In this document: positions 25,280 through 33,931 of the stretch, piece by piece | How positions within the stretch are numbered: the stretch's first letter is position 1 | Layout: each line of letters opens with the position of its first letter | From: Flavobacterium sp. NG2 | Lineage (GTDB): Bacteria; Bacteroidota; Bacteroidia; Flavobacteriales; Flavobacteriaceae | DNA length: 64,000 nt | Reading direction: 5' to 3' | Assembly (NCBI RefSeq): GCF_034119845.1 | Contig: NZ_CP139420.1 | Location: 1,714,001-1,778,000, forward strand | Position numbers and translations under genes: made by a program | Notes under the pieces: model-generated | The model's input: only the letters and a program-made list of their open reading frames with translations | Told to the model about the DNA's origin: nothing | Databases searched by the model: none

Positions 25280-27531
25280 ACTTCCCTTAAGCGCATTTGT
25301 TTACAAATGGTTTCTTCTAAATGTTTTAGAACAATAGGTTTTGTAATAAAATCGTCCATGCCACTGGCTATCGCTTTTGTTTTATCTTCGTCAAAGGCAC
25401 TAGCTGTTACCGCTATAATGGGAATGTTTTTTGATTTGTATTTTGTGTGTGCATGTATTGTTTTAGTAGCTTCAAATCCATCCATTTCAGGCATGTGTAA
25501 ATCCATGAAAATCATATTGTACTCGTTTTGTTCGAATAGCGATACAGCCTCTTTTCCGTTATTTGCAATATCCGAAGGAATATCAAGTTTGTCCAAAAGT
25601 TTTCTTAGTACTTTTTGATTGATTAAATTGTCTTCAACTATCAATGCTTTATGAACCCTAAGGTCAATAGTTGTATTGGATTTGTTATTCTCAATAGGTA
25701 TTGCTGATAAGTCTAATTTAAAAGGAATATCAAAGCTAAAGCTAGAGCCACCTTCTTCTAAAGCGATGATGTTTAACTTGCTTCCTCCCATAAGTGATAT
25801 TAGCTGGTTTGAAATAGTTAATCCAAGTCCTGTGCCTCCATATTTACGGGTTGTCGATAAATCGGCTTGCTCAAAGGCTAGAAGAAGTTGCTCTGTTTTT
25901 TCGACATCAATTCCAATTCCAGAATCCATAACCTTAAAATTCAAGTGTTGAATGTTTTCATTCTGTTTGAGCAGACTTACCTCAAGTTTAACATCTCCTT
26001 CATGGGTAAATTTGATAGCATTGTCCAATAAATTTATCAAGATTTGTTGAAGTCGCAAGTTGTCACAAAGAATTGTGTTGGTAATATTGCTATCATAATT
26101 AAAGTTTAAACAGATGTTTTTGTCTTTTATTCTGTAGTCAAACAAGCGAATTAATTTAGACAATTCTTTTTCTAGGTGAATTGGGTATTCTTCTAATTTC
26201 ATTTTGCCTGCTTCCATTTTTGAATGGTCCAGAATCATATTGACTATTCCTAACAGATGATCGGCACTATGTTCTGCAATTTCGATATACTCAGACTGTT
26301 CTGCATTCAACGGACTAGTTTTTAGAATGTTTAACATGCCCATCACACCATTCAAAGGCGAGCGAATTTCATGACTCATATTAGCTAAGAATTGCGTTTT
26401 GAATTTGGCGGTATTCGTTGCTATTTCGGTATTTTTTTCTAAGGAATGAACATTCTTAGATAACTTTTCTTTTAAAATAGTGTAACTATTCAATAAATAA
26501 TCTACTTCTTTAATAGAGGATTTGTGTATGACTGAAGGGACTTTGTTTTTAAAATCAGAAAGGATAAAATTGGAAATATCCATGGAGAGTTCTTTTATGT
26601 CTTTTGTGAAATATTTGGATAAGTAAATACACAAAAACAAAGCAATGAAAATCATTAATAGGGTTTGACCTATTTGAAAGTAAAATAAGTTTTCTTTTAA
26701 ATTGTTAATTCTGTTTTCATTATGATTGATTATTTGAGTTAGCAAGTCTTCAATCGCTTCGTTTGTTTTATTTATTTTACCATTTAACCCTTGTTTTTCA
26801 GTTTCTCCAAGTTGGCTACTTAGGGTTACTAAGTTGTCAAAGTAGCGTTTGTACTCAAGAAGTGCTTGTCTGGTAGTGCTGTCAATTTCGTCAGAAATGA
26901 TGGTGTTATCGTATAAGTTGGAAAACTTTTGGATATAGGCTTTTTCTGAGCGCAATAAATAGTCTTTTTCGTGGCGGCGAAATTGTAAAATAGTGGCCCT
27001 TGGGAGTAATTCTTTTTCTTCTAAAAAATGCGCTCTATTTCGCATTTTACCTTCAATTCCGTAATCTTTAAAACCGCGTATTAGTGCAATTTTTTTATAT
27101 TGATTGATGACAGTTATTAATGTGTCGATTCTATTCGAAAGAGCCGACATAAGTTTGTGATTGATTTCGATATCAAGCTCTTTTGACTCTTTAAAAATGG
27201 CATCAACAGCTGTTCTTTGTTTTTTTAAATTCGAGATATACTGATCTAAGTCTTTCTGGCTGTGATTTATGTAGAAATATTTTTCCTTATAACCGTATAA
27301 TAAAAACGTTTGAAACCGTTTGGTATTTGTGCTGATATCTTGTGATACGCGATAGGATTTATAGCTAAAGTCGTTGAGATGGTCAATTTTACGATCTATA
27401 GTAAGGTAAAATAAAAACCAAATGGCGATTAAAATGATGATTAATGAAAAGGATAAGAAGATTTGGATTCTAAAATCACGTAGGTTAGGGAGTGAAAATT
27501 TCAATTGCTGTAAATTTGGGTACGCAAACAA
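25276..27531 (-). CDS. Hybrid sensor histidine kinase/response regulator
   Basis: The 751-residue product has membrane helices at about 24-46 and 288-310 bracketing a ~240-residue helical extracytoplasmic sensor. Then come HisKA with FLANMSHEIRSPLNGVMGML (His387), HATPase with LLDNAIKFTHEG, DSGIGID and GGTGLGLTISNQL, and a C-terminal receiver with ALIVEDNLINQKVL, the phospho-acceptor Asp677 in MIFMDLHMPEMDG and the Lys of ITKP. The architecture suits a phosphorelay through a separate Hpt protein; no Hpt gene is in this window. It lies alone on the minus strand; the small membrane ORF overlaps its 3' end. Confidence 0.92.
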   Translation of the reverse strand: MFAYPNLQQLKFSLPNLRDFRIQIFLSFSLIIILIAIWFLFYLTIDRKIDHLNDFSYKSYRVSQDISTNTKRFQTFLLYGYKEKYFYINHSQKDLDQYISNLKKQRTAVDAIFKESKELDIEINHKLMSALSNRIDTLITVINQYKKIALIRGFKDYGIEGKMRNRAHFLEEKELLPRATILQFRRHEKDYLLRSEKAYIQKFSNLYDNTIISDEIDSTTRQALLEYKRYFDNLVTLSSQLGETEKQGLNGKINKTNEAIEDLLTQIINHNENRINNLKENLFYFQIGQTLLMIFIALFLCIYLSKYFTKDIKELSMDISNFILSDFKNKVPSVIHKSSIKEVDYLLNSYTILKEKLSKNVHSLEKNTEIATNTAKFKTQFLANMSHEIRSPLNGVMGMLNILKTSPLNAEQSEYIEIAEHSADHLLGIVNMILDHSKMEAGKMKLEEYPIHLEKELSKLIRLFDYRIKDKNICLNFNYDSNITNTILCDNLRLQQILINLLDNAIKFTHEGDVKLEVSLLKQNENIQHLNFKVMDSGIGIDVEKTEQLLLAFEQADLSTTRKYGGTGLGLTISNQLISLMGGSKLNIIALEEGGSSFSFDIPFKLDLSAIPIENNKSNTTIDLRVHKALIVEDNLINQKVLRKLLDKLDIPSDIANNGKEAVSLFEQNEYNMIFMDLHMPEMDGFEATKTIHAHTKYKSKNIPIIAVTASAFDEDKTKAIASGMDDFITKPIVLKHLEETICKQMRLREV

Positions 27532-27629
27532 AATTAGGGTCTTGGGGGAGAAAATAGATTAACAAAACCCGAAGAAAAGGTTAATTAATTGTGTCTTTTT
27601 ATAGTAGGAATAGCTTGAGGTGCTGGCAT

Positions 27630-27660
27630 AAAAAAAGGAAAACTTAATTTTCCTTTTTTT
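27630..27660 (-). terminator. Terminator of rluF
   Basis: A7GGAAAA (27630-27642) pairs with TTTTCCT7 (27648-27660); it serves the minus-strand pseudouridine synthase gene ending at 27680. Confidence 0.85.
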
Positions 27661-27679
27661 ATATGCTAGCATTTTGTGT

Positions 27680-28492
27680 CTAATAATCGCCACGTCTCTT
27701 AAACCGAGGATCATCGCGTTTGATGAATTCAGTTTTTCTTTTGGTAGGTTCTATTTTTGGCAAACTGGCTTCTTCTGTTTTACTCGATGGTTCAATCAGG
27801 GCGTTAAGTTCTTTGATTTCGGCATCAGTCAAGTCACGGTAGCGTCCTACGGGAACATCAAGGGAAATATTAATGATTCGTATGCGTTTTAAAGCTGTTA
27901 CTTCATATCCTAAATATTCACACATGCGACGGATTTGACGGTTCAAACCTTGAGTTAAAATAATTTTGAAAATGTATTTCGAGATTTGTTCCACCTTACA
28001 TTTACGAGTGACAGTATCCAAAATAGGAACTCCATTTCCCATGCGTTCAATAAAGCGATCCGTAATGGGTTTGTTAACTGTAACCGTGTATTCTTTTTCG
28101 TGATTGTTTCTAGCACGAAGAATTTTATTGACAATATCACCGTCATTGGTCATAAAAATCAACCCTTCACTGGCTTTGTCTAATCGGCCAATAGGAAAAA
28201 TACGTTTCGGATAATTGATGTAATCAACAATGTTGTTATTTACATCTAAATTGGTAGTACATTCAATGCCTACAGGTTTGTAAAAAGCTAGATAAACAGG
28301 CTTCTCGCGGCTTTCACGGATTAATTTGCCATCAATGCGAACTTCGTCTGTGGGAGCTACTTTCGTCCCCAATTCAGGTACAAGTCCATTAATCGTAACA
28401 CGACCTTGCTCGATGTATTTGTCTGCTTCACGTCTCGAACAGAATCCTGTTTCTCCGATGAATTTATTGAGGCGCTTTAAATTTTCTTCCAT
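27680..28492 (-). CDS. rluF: 23S rRNA pseudouridine synthase RluF-type
   Basis: The 270-residue product has an S4 RNA-binding domain (1-65: [27 protein letters not shown]) and an RsuA/RluF catalytic domain with [20 protein letters not shown] (catalytic Asp in GRLD), KEYTVTV and [20 protein letters not shown]. The LNRQIRRM form and [15 protein letters not shown] favour RluF (U2604 of 23S rRNA) over RsuA or RluB. The C-terminus has a basic tail ([17 protein letters not shown]). Its TAnnTTTG box ends only four bases before the ATG. Confidence 0.85.
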   Translation of the reverse strand: MEENLKRLNKFIGETGFCSRREADKYIEQGRVTINGLVPELGTKVAPTDEVRIDGKLIRESREKPVYLAFYKPVGIECTTNLDVNNNIVDYINYPKRIFPIGRLDKASEGLIFMTNDGDIVNKILRARNNHEKEYTVTVNKPITDRFIERMGNGVPILDTVTRKCKVEQISKYIFKIILTQGLNRQIRRMCEYLGYEVTALKRIRIINISLDVPVGRYRDLTDAEIKELNALIEPSSKTEEASLPKIEPTKRKTEFIKRDDPRFKRRGDY

Positions 28493-28496
28493 AGTG

Positions 28497-28504
28497 CAAA
28501 TTTA
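28497..28504 (-). promoter_or_regulatory. -7 box of rluF, immediately before the start codon
   Basis: TAAATTTG on the minus strand; the ATG begins four bases after the box, so the transcript would be leaderless or nearly so. Confidence 0.55.
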
Positions 28505-28701
28505 GCGAATTTGTTTGGCTTGTTTTTATAAAAGATAAAGAAAACTTAGCGTTGAAATGGGACGCGGATGACAAAGATAGATTATTCGCTTTGTGTTTAG
28601 ATGCCGTATAAATCGAAGATTTACACGAATTTTATTTGTTTTCGTGCGATTGAAAAAAAGTGCATATTTACAATCTTCTTAGTGCCTTATCTGTATAATA
28701 A

Positions 28702-29547
28702 CTAGTCTTCAAATAAAAAAGAATAGATTTTTTCATAAAGTTCTCCGTCATGCATTGCGTGGCCTAATCCAGAAGTTTCTATAAAAATTGCATCTTCCCA
28801 TGCATTAGCTATTTTTTTGCCTTCATCAAAAAGAACTACTGTGTCATCTGTATCGTGAGCAATTAGTCCCTTAGTTTTAATTTGTGAGGCGAAATGTTTT
28901 CCTGTAAATTCCTCAAGTTCTTTTTGGAAAACACTAGTATATTTTATTTCTAAGGCTTTGGTGATAGAAGAGTTTAAACTCAATAAAGTAATGTAGTTGT
29001 TTAGTATGATTTTGAAATCACTAGGAGAGCCTAAAATCACCATTTTTTCAATGGTTGAATTAGTGTAATGTGCTTGATAATACAAACAAGTTTTTCCGCC
29101 CCAAGAATGTCCAATTAGGTGTTTTGGTTTGAATTTTTGAACAACAACATCAATAAAATCGGCGTATTTAGGTACATGAAATTCCCTACCGCTTGATAAA
29201 CCATGTCCAGGAGCATCTAGAGCAATAATGGTGCTTCCTGATTTTTGTAAATAAGGTAATAGTTTTTTCCAGCGAGAAGCATTACTTTCCCAGCCGTGAA
29301 CTAATAAAATAACATTTTCGTTTCCTTCCCAGGTATAAGTGACAAATTCTTGTCCTTCGTATTGAAAGGTTTTGGTGTTAGCTTTTGCTAATGTTTTTGG
29401 GAGTTTGTCTTTTTTTAATTTACCTCTTCTTGGTTCACTAAAGAGCGAATAAGCCATTTGGCTTGCCTTTTCTGGAAAAGCAAAACTCAAAAAGTTTAAA
29501 TATAATCCAACAGATTTGGTAAAAAGGTAATAAAGGACTTTTGTCAT
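28702..29547 (-). CDS. Alpha/beta hydrolase
   Basis: From the ATG at 29547 (MTKVLYYLFTKSVGLYL) the product is 281 residues. It carries the oxyanion strand VILLVHGWESNASRW, the APGHGLSSG loop, the nucleophile Ser in LIGHSWGGKTCLY, a late Asp in DTDDTVVLFDEG and His in SGLGHAMHDG, a full catalytic triad. Substrate unknown; probably an esterase or lipase-like enzyme. An upstream GTG at 29562 is in frame but lies inside the terminator hairpin of the preceding gene, so I prefer 29547. Confidence 0.85.
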   Translation of the reverse strand: MTKVLYYLFTKSVGLYLNFLSFAFPEKASQMAYSLFSEPRRGKLKKDKLPKTLAKANTKTFQYEGQEFVTYTWEGNENVILLVHGWESNASRWKKLLPYLQKSGSTIIALDAPGHGLSSGREFHVPKYADFIDVVVQKFKPKHLIGHSWGGKTCLYYQAHYTNSTIEKMVILGSPSDFKIILNNYITLLSLNSSITKALEIKYTSVFQKELEEFTGKHFASQIKTKGLIAHDTDDTVVLFDEGKKIANAWEDAIFIETSGLGHAMHDGELYEKIYSFLFED

Positions 29548-29555
29548 AAAAAAGA

Positions 29556-29579
29556 AAGCCACGCTTTAGAGCGTGGCTT
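29556..29579 (-). terminator. Terminator of the nif3/coiled-coil operon
   Basis: Perfect 10-bp stem AAGCCACGCT with AGCGTGGCTT and a 4-base loop; on the minus strand a T-rich stretch follows that leads into the hydrolase gene. Confidence 0.85.
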
Positions 29580-29586
29580 GTATGAT

Positions 29587-30366
29587 TTAAAATGTAGCAA
29601 ATAAATTTTCCATTTTTTCTTTTTCTTCTTCAGCTAATGAGCTGTCAACCAAAATTCTTCCAGAGTGTTCATCAGTGATGATTTTCTTTCTTGAAGCAAT
29701 TTCAACTTGTGTTTGTGGTGGAATAGTAAAGAAAGAACCTGCCGAAGCTCCTCTTTCGATAGAAACTACTGCTAAACCATTACGTACACTTGAGCGGATT
29801 CTGTCGTATGCGGCTAAAAGTCTGTTTTCGATTTTCCCTCTGAATTCTTCAGATTTTTCAATTAAGAATTCTTCTTCTTTCGCTGTTTCAGCAAGGATAG
29901 CGTTTAGTTCAGATTTTTTATGTTTTAAGTGGTTTGATTTCAAATCTAATTTTTCTTTAGATTCAGAAATTACCGCTTTTTTATGCTCAATTGAAGCTTT
30001 CATTTCTTTAATTTGCTTTTCAGCCAATTGAATTTCTAGCTCTTGAAATTCTACTTCTTTAGTTAAAGAGTTGAATTCTCTGTTGTTACGAACCGTTTCT
30101 TGTTGTTTCGTGTATTTTTTTATAGCTTCTTTATGCTCGTCAATAGCATTTTTCTTAGCTTTAATTTGATCTTCAATAACTTCAAGATCGCTTTTTAATT
30201 TTTCAGAACGTGTAGTTAAGCCTTCTACTTCATCTTCTAAATCTTCAACTTCTAAAGGAAGTTCTCCTCTTACGTTTCTAATTTCGTCAATTCTAGAGTC
30301 AATTAATTGTAAATCGTAAATTGCTCTTAACTTTTCCTCAACGCTTAATTCTTTGATATTCGTCAT
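29587..30366 (-). CDS. Coiled-coil protein of the C4 zinc-ribbon family, zinc Cys absent
   Basis: The 259-residue protein is mostly one long coiled coil (about 30-185) followed by a small C-terminal domain. It matches the family of CdsZ-like zinc-ribbon proteins, whose tail normally reads CxxC...LPPQ...I...CxxCGR. Here the corresponding region is RGASAGSFFTIPPQTQVEI and later ITDEHSGRILV, so the four Cys have been lost while IPPQ and GRIL remain. It lies three bases downstream of the Nif3-like gene, a pairing common in bacteria. Function of the Cys-less form unknown. Confidence 0.8.
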   Translation of the reverse strand: MTNIKELSVEEKLRAIYDLQLIDSRIDEIRNVRGELPLEVEDLEDEVEGLTTRSEKLKSDLEVIEDQIKAKKNAIDEHKEAIKKYTKQQETVRNNREFNSLTKEVEFQELEIQLAEKQIKEMKASIEHKKAVISESKEKLDLKSNHLKHKKSELNAILAETAKEEEFLIEKSEEFRGKIENRLLAAYDRIRSSVRNGLAVVSIERGASAGSFFTIPPQTQVEIASRKKIITDEHSGRILVDSSLAEEEKEKMENLFATF

Positions 30367-30369
30367 GTT

Positions 30370-31464
30370 CTATATGTACTTAACTGGATTTGTATTTTCT
30401 TGAGATAAAATAATTGCAAAATTAAGGATTTTTTTTCTAAGAAAATCAACAATATAATTTTTTGTATAACGTTCTGATTCAAAATGTCCAATATCTGCCA
30501 AAATAAGTTGATTTTCGGCTTCATAAAATTGATGATACTTTAAATCAGCAGTCAAAAAAGCATCTGCTCCCGCTTGAATGGCATTTTTTATAGCATAACT
30601 TCCAGAACCTCCTAAGACCGCTACTTTTTTTATTTCTTTCCCTAGAAAAGCCGAATGCCGAATACCTTCTGCTTGAATTTTGTCTTTAACCAAATGTAAA
30701 AACGCTTTTTCTTCCATTGGAGTTTCGAGTTCGCCAATCATTCCTAAACCAATATTTTGGTGTTGGTTCTGTAAATTGATTATTTCATAAGCCACTTCTT
30801 CATATGCATGATTTTTGAAAAGGGCTTTTAATATTTTATTTTCTAAGTGTTTTTCATAAGTCACTTCGATTTTGATTTCATTGGCTTCAACAAATTCAAA
30901 TCGACCACCTATAGAAGGATTGCTGTATTCATTACCCATATAAGTTCCCATTCCTTTCGAACTGAAACTGCAATTTTCGTAATTTCCAATATTTCCTGCG
31001 CCAGCTTCAAATAATCCTTTTCTAACCTTAACTACGTTTTCGGGGATGGTATAAGTGACTAATTTGCGAATATAATGTTGTTTTGGAATTAATATTTTGC
31101 AATTTTTAAGACCTAGTGCATCACAAAATATTTTATTAACTCCTTGTTGATGGTTGTCCAAAGCGGTGTGTACAGCATAAATGGCAATATCATTTTTGAT
31201 AGCTTTTAATATAGAACGCTCAACATAATTTTTGCCAGTGATTTTTTTAATGCCCGAAAAAAGGATAGGGTGGAAGCATACGACCAAATTACAGTTTTTA
31301 GCAATAGCTTCTTCAATGACGTTTTCAAGTGCATCGTGACAAACTAGAACACCAGTGGCTTCGTCTTCTTGATTGCCTACTAATAAGCCTACGTTGTCAA
31401 AATCTTCAGCATAGCCCAAAGGCGCCATTTCTTCAAGTACGGAAAGGATTTCTTTTATTTTCAC
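30370..31464 (-). CDS. Nif3-like dinuclear metal-centre protein
   Basis: The 364-residue product belongs to the Nif3/YqfO/YbgI family: a hexameric toroid with two metals per subunit. Visible metal-ligand motifs are FHPILFSGIKKITG near residue 63, VHTALDNHQQGVN near 98 and the late LADIGHFESER near 320 with His and Glu ligands. The long central insertion (about 125-230) is the PII-like domain of the YqfO branch. It is probably linked to GTP cyclohydrolase-type or tRNA functions, not firmly known. First gene of a two-gene operon with the coiled-coil protein. Confidence 0.88.
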   Translation of the reverse strand: MKIKEILSVLEEMAPLGYAEDFDNVGLLVGNQEDEATGVLVCHDALENVIEEAIAKNCNLVVCFHPILFSGIKKITGKNYVERSILKAIKNDIAIYAVHTALDNHQQGVNKIFCDALGLKNCKILIPKQHYIRKLVTYTIPENVVKVRKGLFEAGAGNIGNYENCSFSSKGMGTYMGNEYSNPSIGGRFEFVEANEIKIEVTYEKHLENKILKALFKNHAYEEVAYEIINLQNQHQNIGLGMIGELETPMEEKAFLHLVKDKIQAEGIRHSAFLGKEIKKVAVLGGSGSYAIKNAIQAGADAFLTADLKYHQFYEAENQLILADIGHFESERYTKNYIVDFLRKKILNFAIILSQENTNPVKYI

Positions 31465-31518
31465 AGTTTTTGGTTTAAAGTTTTTGTGTCGGAATCTAAT
31501 TAACGAGAGGTATTAGTT

Positions 31519-31526
31519 CAAAGATA
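31519..31526 (-). promoter_or_regulatory. -7 box of the nif3-like operon
   Basis: TATCTTTG on the minus strand, 54 bases before the ATG at 31464. It lies only eight bases from the oppositely directed lpxK box. Confidence 0.6.
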
Positions 31527-31534
31527 ATTTATTC

Positions 31535-31542
31535 TATTTTTG
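31535..31542 (+). promoter_or_regulatory. -7 box of lpxK, five bases from the start codon
   Basis: TATTTTTG is a TAnnTTTG match. The ATG of lpxK begins four bases later, which would leave almost no leader. Confidence 0.5.
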
Positions 31543-31546
31543 TAAA

Positions 31547-32566
31547 ATGAAATTTATTAGAAAATTTTTATTCCCATTCGCCATAATATATGGTTTAGTG
31601 ACAGCTATTCGTAATTTTCTTTTTGATAAAGGAATTTTAAAATCGACTTCGTTTGATTTGCCTGTTATTGCTGTTGGGAACTTAAGCGTGGGCGGTACAG
31701 GGAAAACGCCCCAAATTGAATATTTAGTTCGAATGCTTTCCAGCAAATATAAAGTAGCCACGCTGAGTCGCGGTTACAAACGTCAATCTGAAGGTTTTGT
31801 TTTGGCTGGAGCCAATGATAATGCACTTACTTTAGGAGACGAACCTTTTCAGTACCATCAGAAATTCCCAAATATCCAAGTGGCAGTTGATGCAAATCGA
31901 ACTAATGGAATCCAACAATTACTTACCAAAGTAAATCCAGAAGTAATTCTGCTAGATGACGCCTACCAACATCGAAAAGTAAAAGCGGGATTGTATGTTT
32001 TACTTACGGCTTATGGCGATTTGTATGCTGATGATTTTATGTTACCTGTGGGGAATTTGCGTGAATTAAGAAGCGGAGCTGCAAGAGCCAAAATTATTGT
32101 GGTGACCAAATGCCCTACGAATCTTTCCATTGAAGAACAAAATACAATAGCTAAAAAGTTAAAATTAAATTCAAGTCAAACTTTGTTTTTTAGTACCATC
32201 GCTTATGATGAAACGGTTTATTCTAACAATGGTGAGTTATTAGTCAGTGAGATTTTAAACACTGAAAAAATACTTTTAGCAGGAATTGCAAAACCAAAAC
32301 CGTTTTTTGATTTCTTAAAAAACGAAAAGGACCTTTGCTTAACTTATCCTGATCATCATCATTTTTCGGATAAAGATTTAGAAGAAATCCAAACAAAAGC
32401 CAAGGGTAAAATTATCATTACCACCGAAAAAGATTATGTACGCTTGAAAGACAGTGTGCTGAAAAATCAATTGTATTATTTGCCAATCAAAAGTCAGTTA
32501 TTAGGAAATGAAATGCTATTTGAAAAACTGATTTTTAGGTTTGTAAACACAGATTGCACAGATTAA
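31547..32566 (+). CDS. lpxK: Tetraacyldisaccharide 4'-kinase
   Basis: Phosphorylates the 4' position of the lipid A precursor at the inner membrane. The 339-residue product has an N-terminal membrane-associated helix (FLFPFAIIYGLVTAIRNF), the Walker A variant AVGNLSVGGTGKTPQIEYL near residue 41, SRGYKRQSEG near 75, GDEPFQYHQKFP near 98 and ILLDDAYQHRKVKAG with the conserved Asp-Asp. The late TTEKDYVRLKD is also typical. Start at 31547 agrees with family N-termini. Divergent from the nif3 operon. Confidence 0.93.
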   Translation: MKFIRKFLFPFAIIYGLVTAIRNFLFDKGILKSTSFDLPVIAVGNLSVGGTGKTPQIEYLVRMLSSKYKVATLSRGYKRQSEGFVLAGANDNALTLGDEPFQYHQKFPNIQVAVDANRTNGIQQLLTKVNPEVILLDDAYQHRKVKAGLYVLLTAYGDLYADDFMLPVGNLRELRSGAARAKIIVVTKCPTNLSIEEQNTIAKKLKLNSSQTLFFSTIAYDETVYSNNGELLVSEILNTEKILLAGIAKPKPFFDFLKNEKDLCLTYPDHHHFSDKDLEEIQTKAKGKIIITTEKDYVRLKDSVLKNQLYYLPIKSQLLGNEMLFEKLIFRFVNTDCTD

Positions 32567-32580
32567 CACAGATTTTTTTA

Positions 32581-32784
32581 TTTCACAGAGATTCACAAAG
32601 TTTATACACAGAGCTACGCAAAGTAAGTCTTAGTGCCTTAGCGTCTTAGCGGTATAAAAAAAGCAGTGAACTTAGTGCCTTCTTAGTGTGTTTTGAGTTG
32701 AAACCTTTTGTTTCACAGAGATTCACAAAGTTTATACACAGAGCTACTCAAAGTAAATCTTAGTGCCTTAGCGTCTTAGCGGTA
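32581..32784. repeat. Direct repeat of 74 bases, period 130
   Basis: 32581-32654 recurs at 32711-32784 with two differences. Each unit contains CACAGAGATTCACAAAG and CTTAGTGCCTTAGCGTCTTA. Shorter degenerate copies of the last part continue to about 32855. It fills the 295-base gap between the convergent lpxK and gap genes; I see no gene here. Confidence 0.8.
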
Positions 32785-32861
32785 AAAATACTTAGTGCCT
32801 TTGCGTCTTAGCGGTAAAAAAAAACTTAGTGAGCTTAGCGCCTTCTTAGTGTCCTTTGTGG

Positions 32862-33863
32862 TTAAACCTCCTTCGAAGTAAATAAAATCAAATCGATTAT
32901 TCGAGACGAATATCCAATTTCGTTATCATACCAACCAACAACCTTTACCATTTTATCAATGACAGATGTCAATTGAGCGTCAAACAAACAAGAGTTAGGG
33001 TTTCCTAAAATATCAACCGAAACAATTGGGTCTTCTGTATAGTCTAAGATTCCTTTGAGGTTTGTTTGAGCAGCCTTTTCAAATGCTGCATTAATTTCCT
33101 CAATGGTTACGGTTCGTTTTACGTTGAAAGTTATATCGGTCAAAGAACCATCAGGCACGGGAACACGAATACCACAACCTCCTAATTTATGGTCTAAATC
33201 TGGGAAGATTTTCGTCAAGGCTTTGGCAGCACCTGTTGTGGTAGGGACAATAGATTGACTTGCTCCACGGGCACGACGCAAATCTCTGTGCGGTTGATCG
33301 TGTAAACTTTGGTCCGTAGTGTAGGAGTGAATTGTCGTGATGTAGGCTTGCTCAATTCCGCATAACTCATTGATGACTTTAATCATCGGAGCAGCGTTGT
33401 TAGTCGTACAACTCGCATTCGATATGATCGTTTCAGTACCATCAAGAATATGTTCGTTGACACCTAAAACCACGGTTTTGATATTTTCAACTTCGGCAGG
33501 AGCGGAGAGAATTACTTTTTTGGCTCCAGCCAAAATATGTGCATTGATGTCGTCAAAGGTTTTGTATTTCCCTGTCGATTCTATAACATAATCGAGGTTC
33601 AGGGATTTCCAATCTAGATTAGCTATGTTTTTTTCGTGGAAAAATAAGTAATGATTATCATCGACCAAGATTCCTTTGTCGTCCGCTTTTACAATATTAG
33701 GCAAAACACCGTGAATACTATCGTATTTAAGCAAATGTGCCATTGTTTTGGTATCAGCAATGTCGTTGATGGCAACAACTTCGATGGTAGGATGGTTCAA
33801 AAGCAATCGGAAAAGATTTCGTCCTATTCTTCCAAAACCATTTATGGCAATGCGTATTTTCAA
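32862..33863 (-). CDS. gap: Glyceraldehyde-3-phosphate dehydrogenase
   Basis: Oxidises glyceraldehyde 3-phosphate to 1,3-bisphosphoglycerate with NAD in glycolysis. The 333-residue product shows INGFGRIGRNLFRLLL (Rossmann loop), the active-site ISNASCTTNNAAPM near residue 150, HSYTTDQSLHD with the catalytic His, the RRARGASQSIVPTTTGAAKA phosphate-binding segment and WYDNEIGYSSRI. INDIADTKTMAHL with Asp favours NAD over NADP. Normal length. A tandem CGATTAAC repeat lies between it and lipA upstream. Confidence 0.94.
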   Translation of the reverse strand: MKIRIAINGFGRIGRNLFRLLLNHPTIEVVAINDIADTKTMAHLLKYDSIHGVLPNIVKADDKGILVDDNHYLFFHEKNIANLDWKSLNLDYVIESTGKYKTFDDINAHILAGAKKVILSAPAEVENIKTVVLGVNEHILDGTETIISNASCTTNNAAPMIKVINELCGIEQAYITTIHSYTTDQSLHDQPHRDLRRARGASQSIVPTTTGAAKALTKIFPDLDHKLGGCGIRVPVPDGSLTDITFNVKRTVTIEEINAAFEKAAQTNLKGILDYTEDPIVSVDILGNPNSCLFDAQLTSVIDKMVKVVGWYDNEIGYSSRIIDLILFTSKEV

Positions 33864-33888
33864 TTGTGTAGGTTTAAGCGGTTAATTG

Positions 33889-33925
33889 TTTAACCGATTA
33901 ATCGATTAACCGATTAACCGAATAA
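33889..33925. repeat. Short tandem CGATTAAC/T repeat
   Basis: AACCGATTAATCGATTAACC and its continuation give about four degenerate copies of an 8-9-base unit, between gap and lipA. Confidence 0.7.
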
Positions 33926-33931
33926 ATTGTT

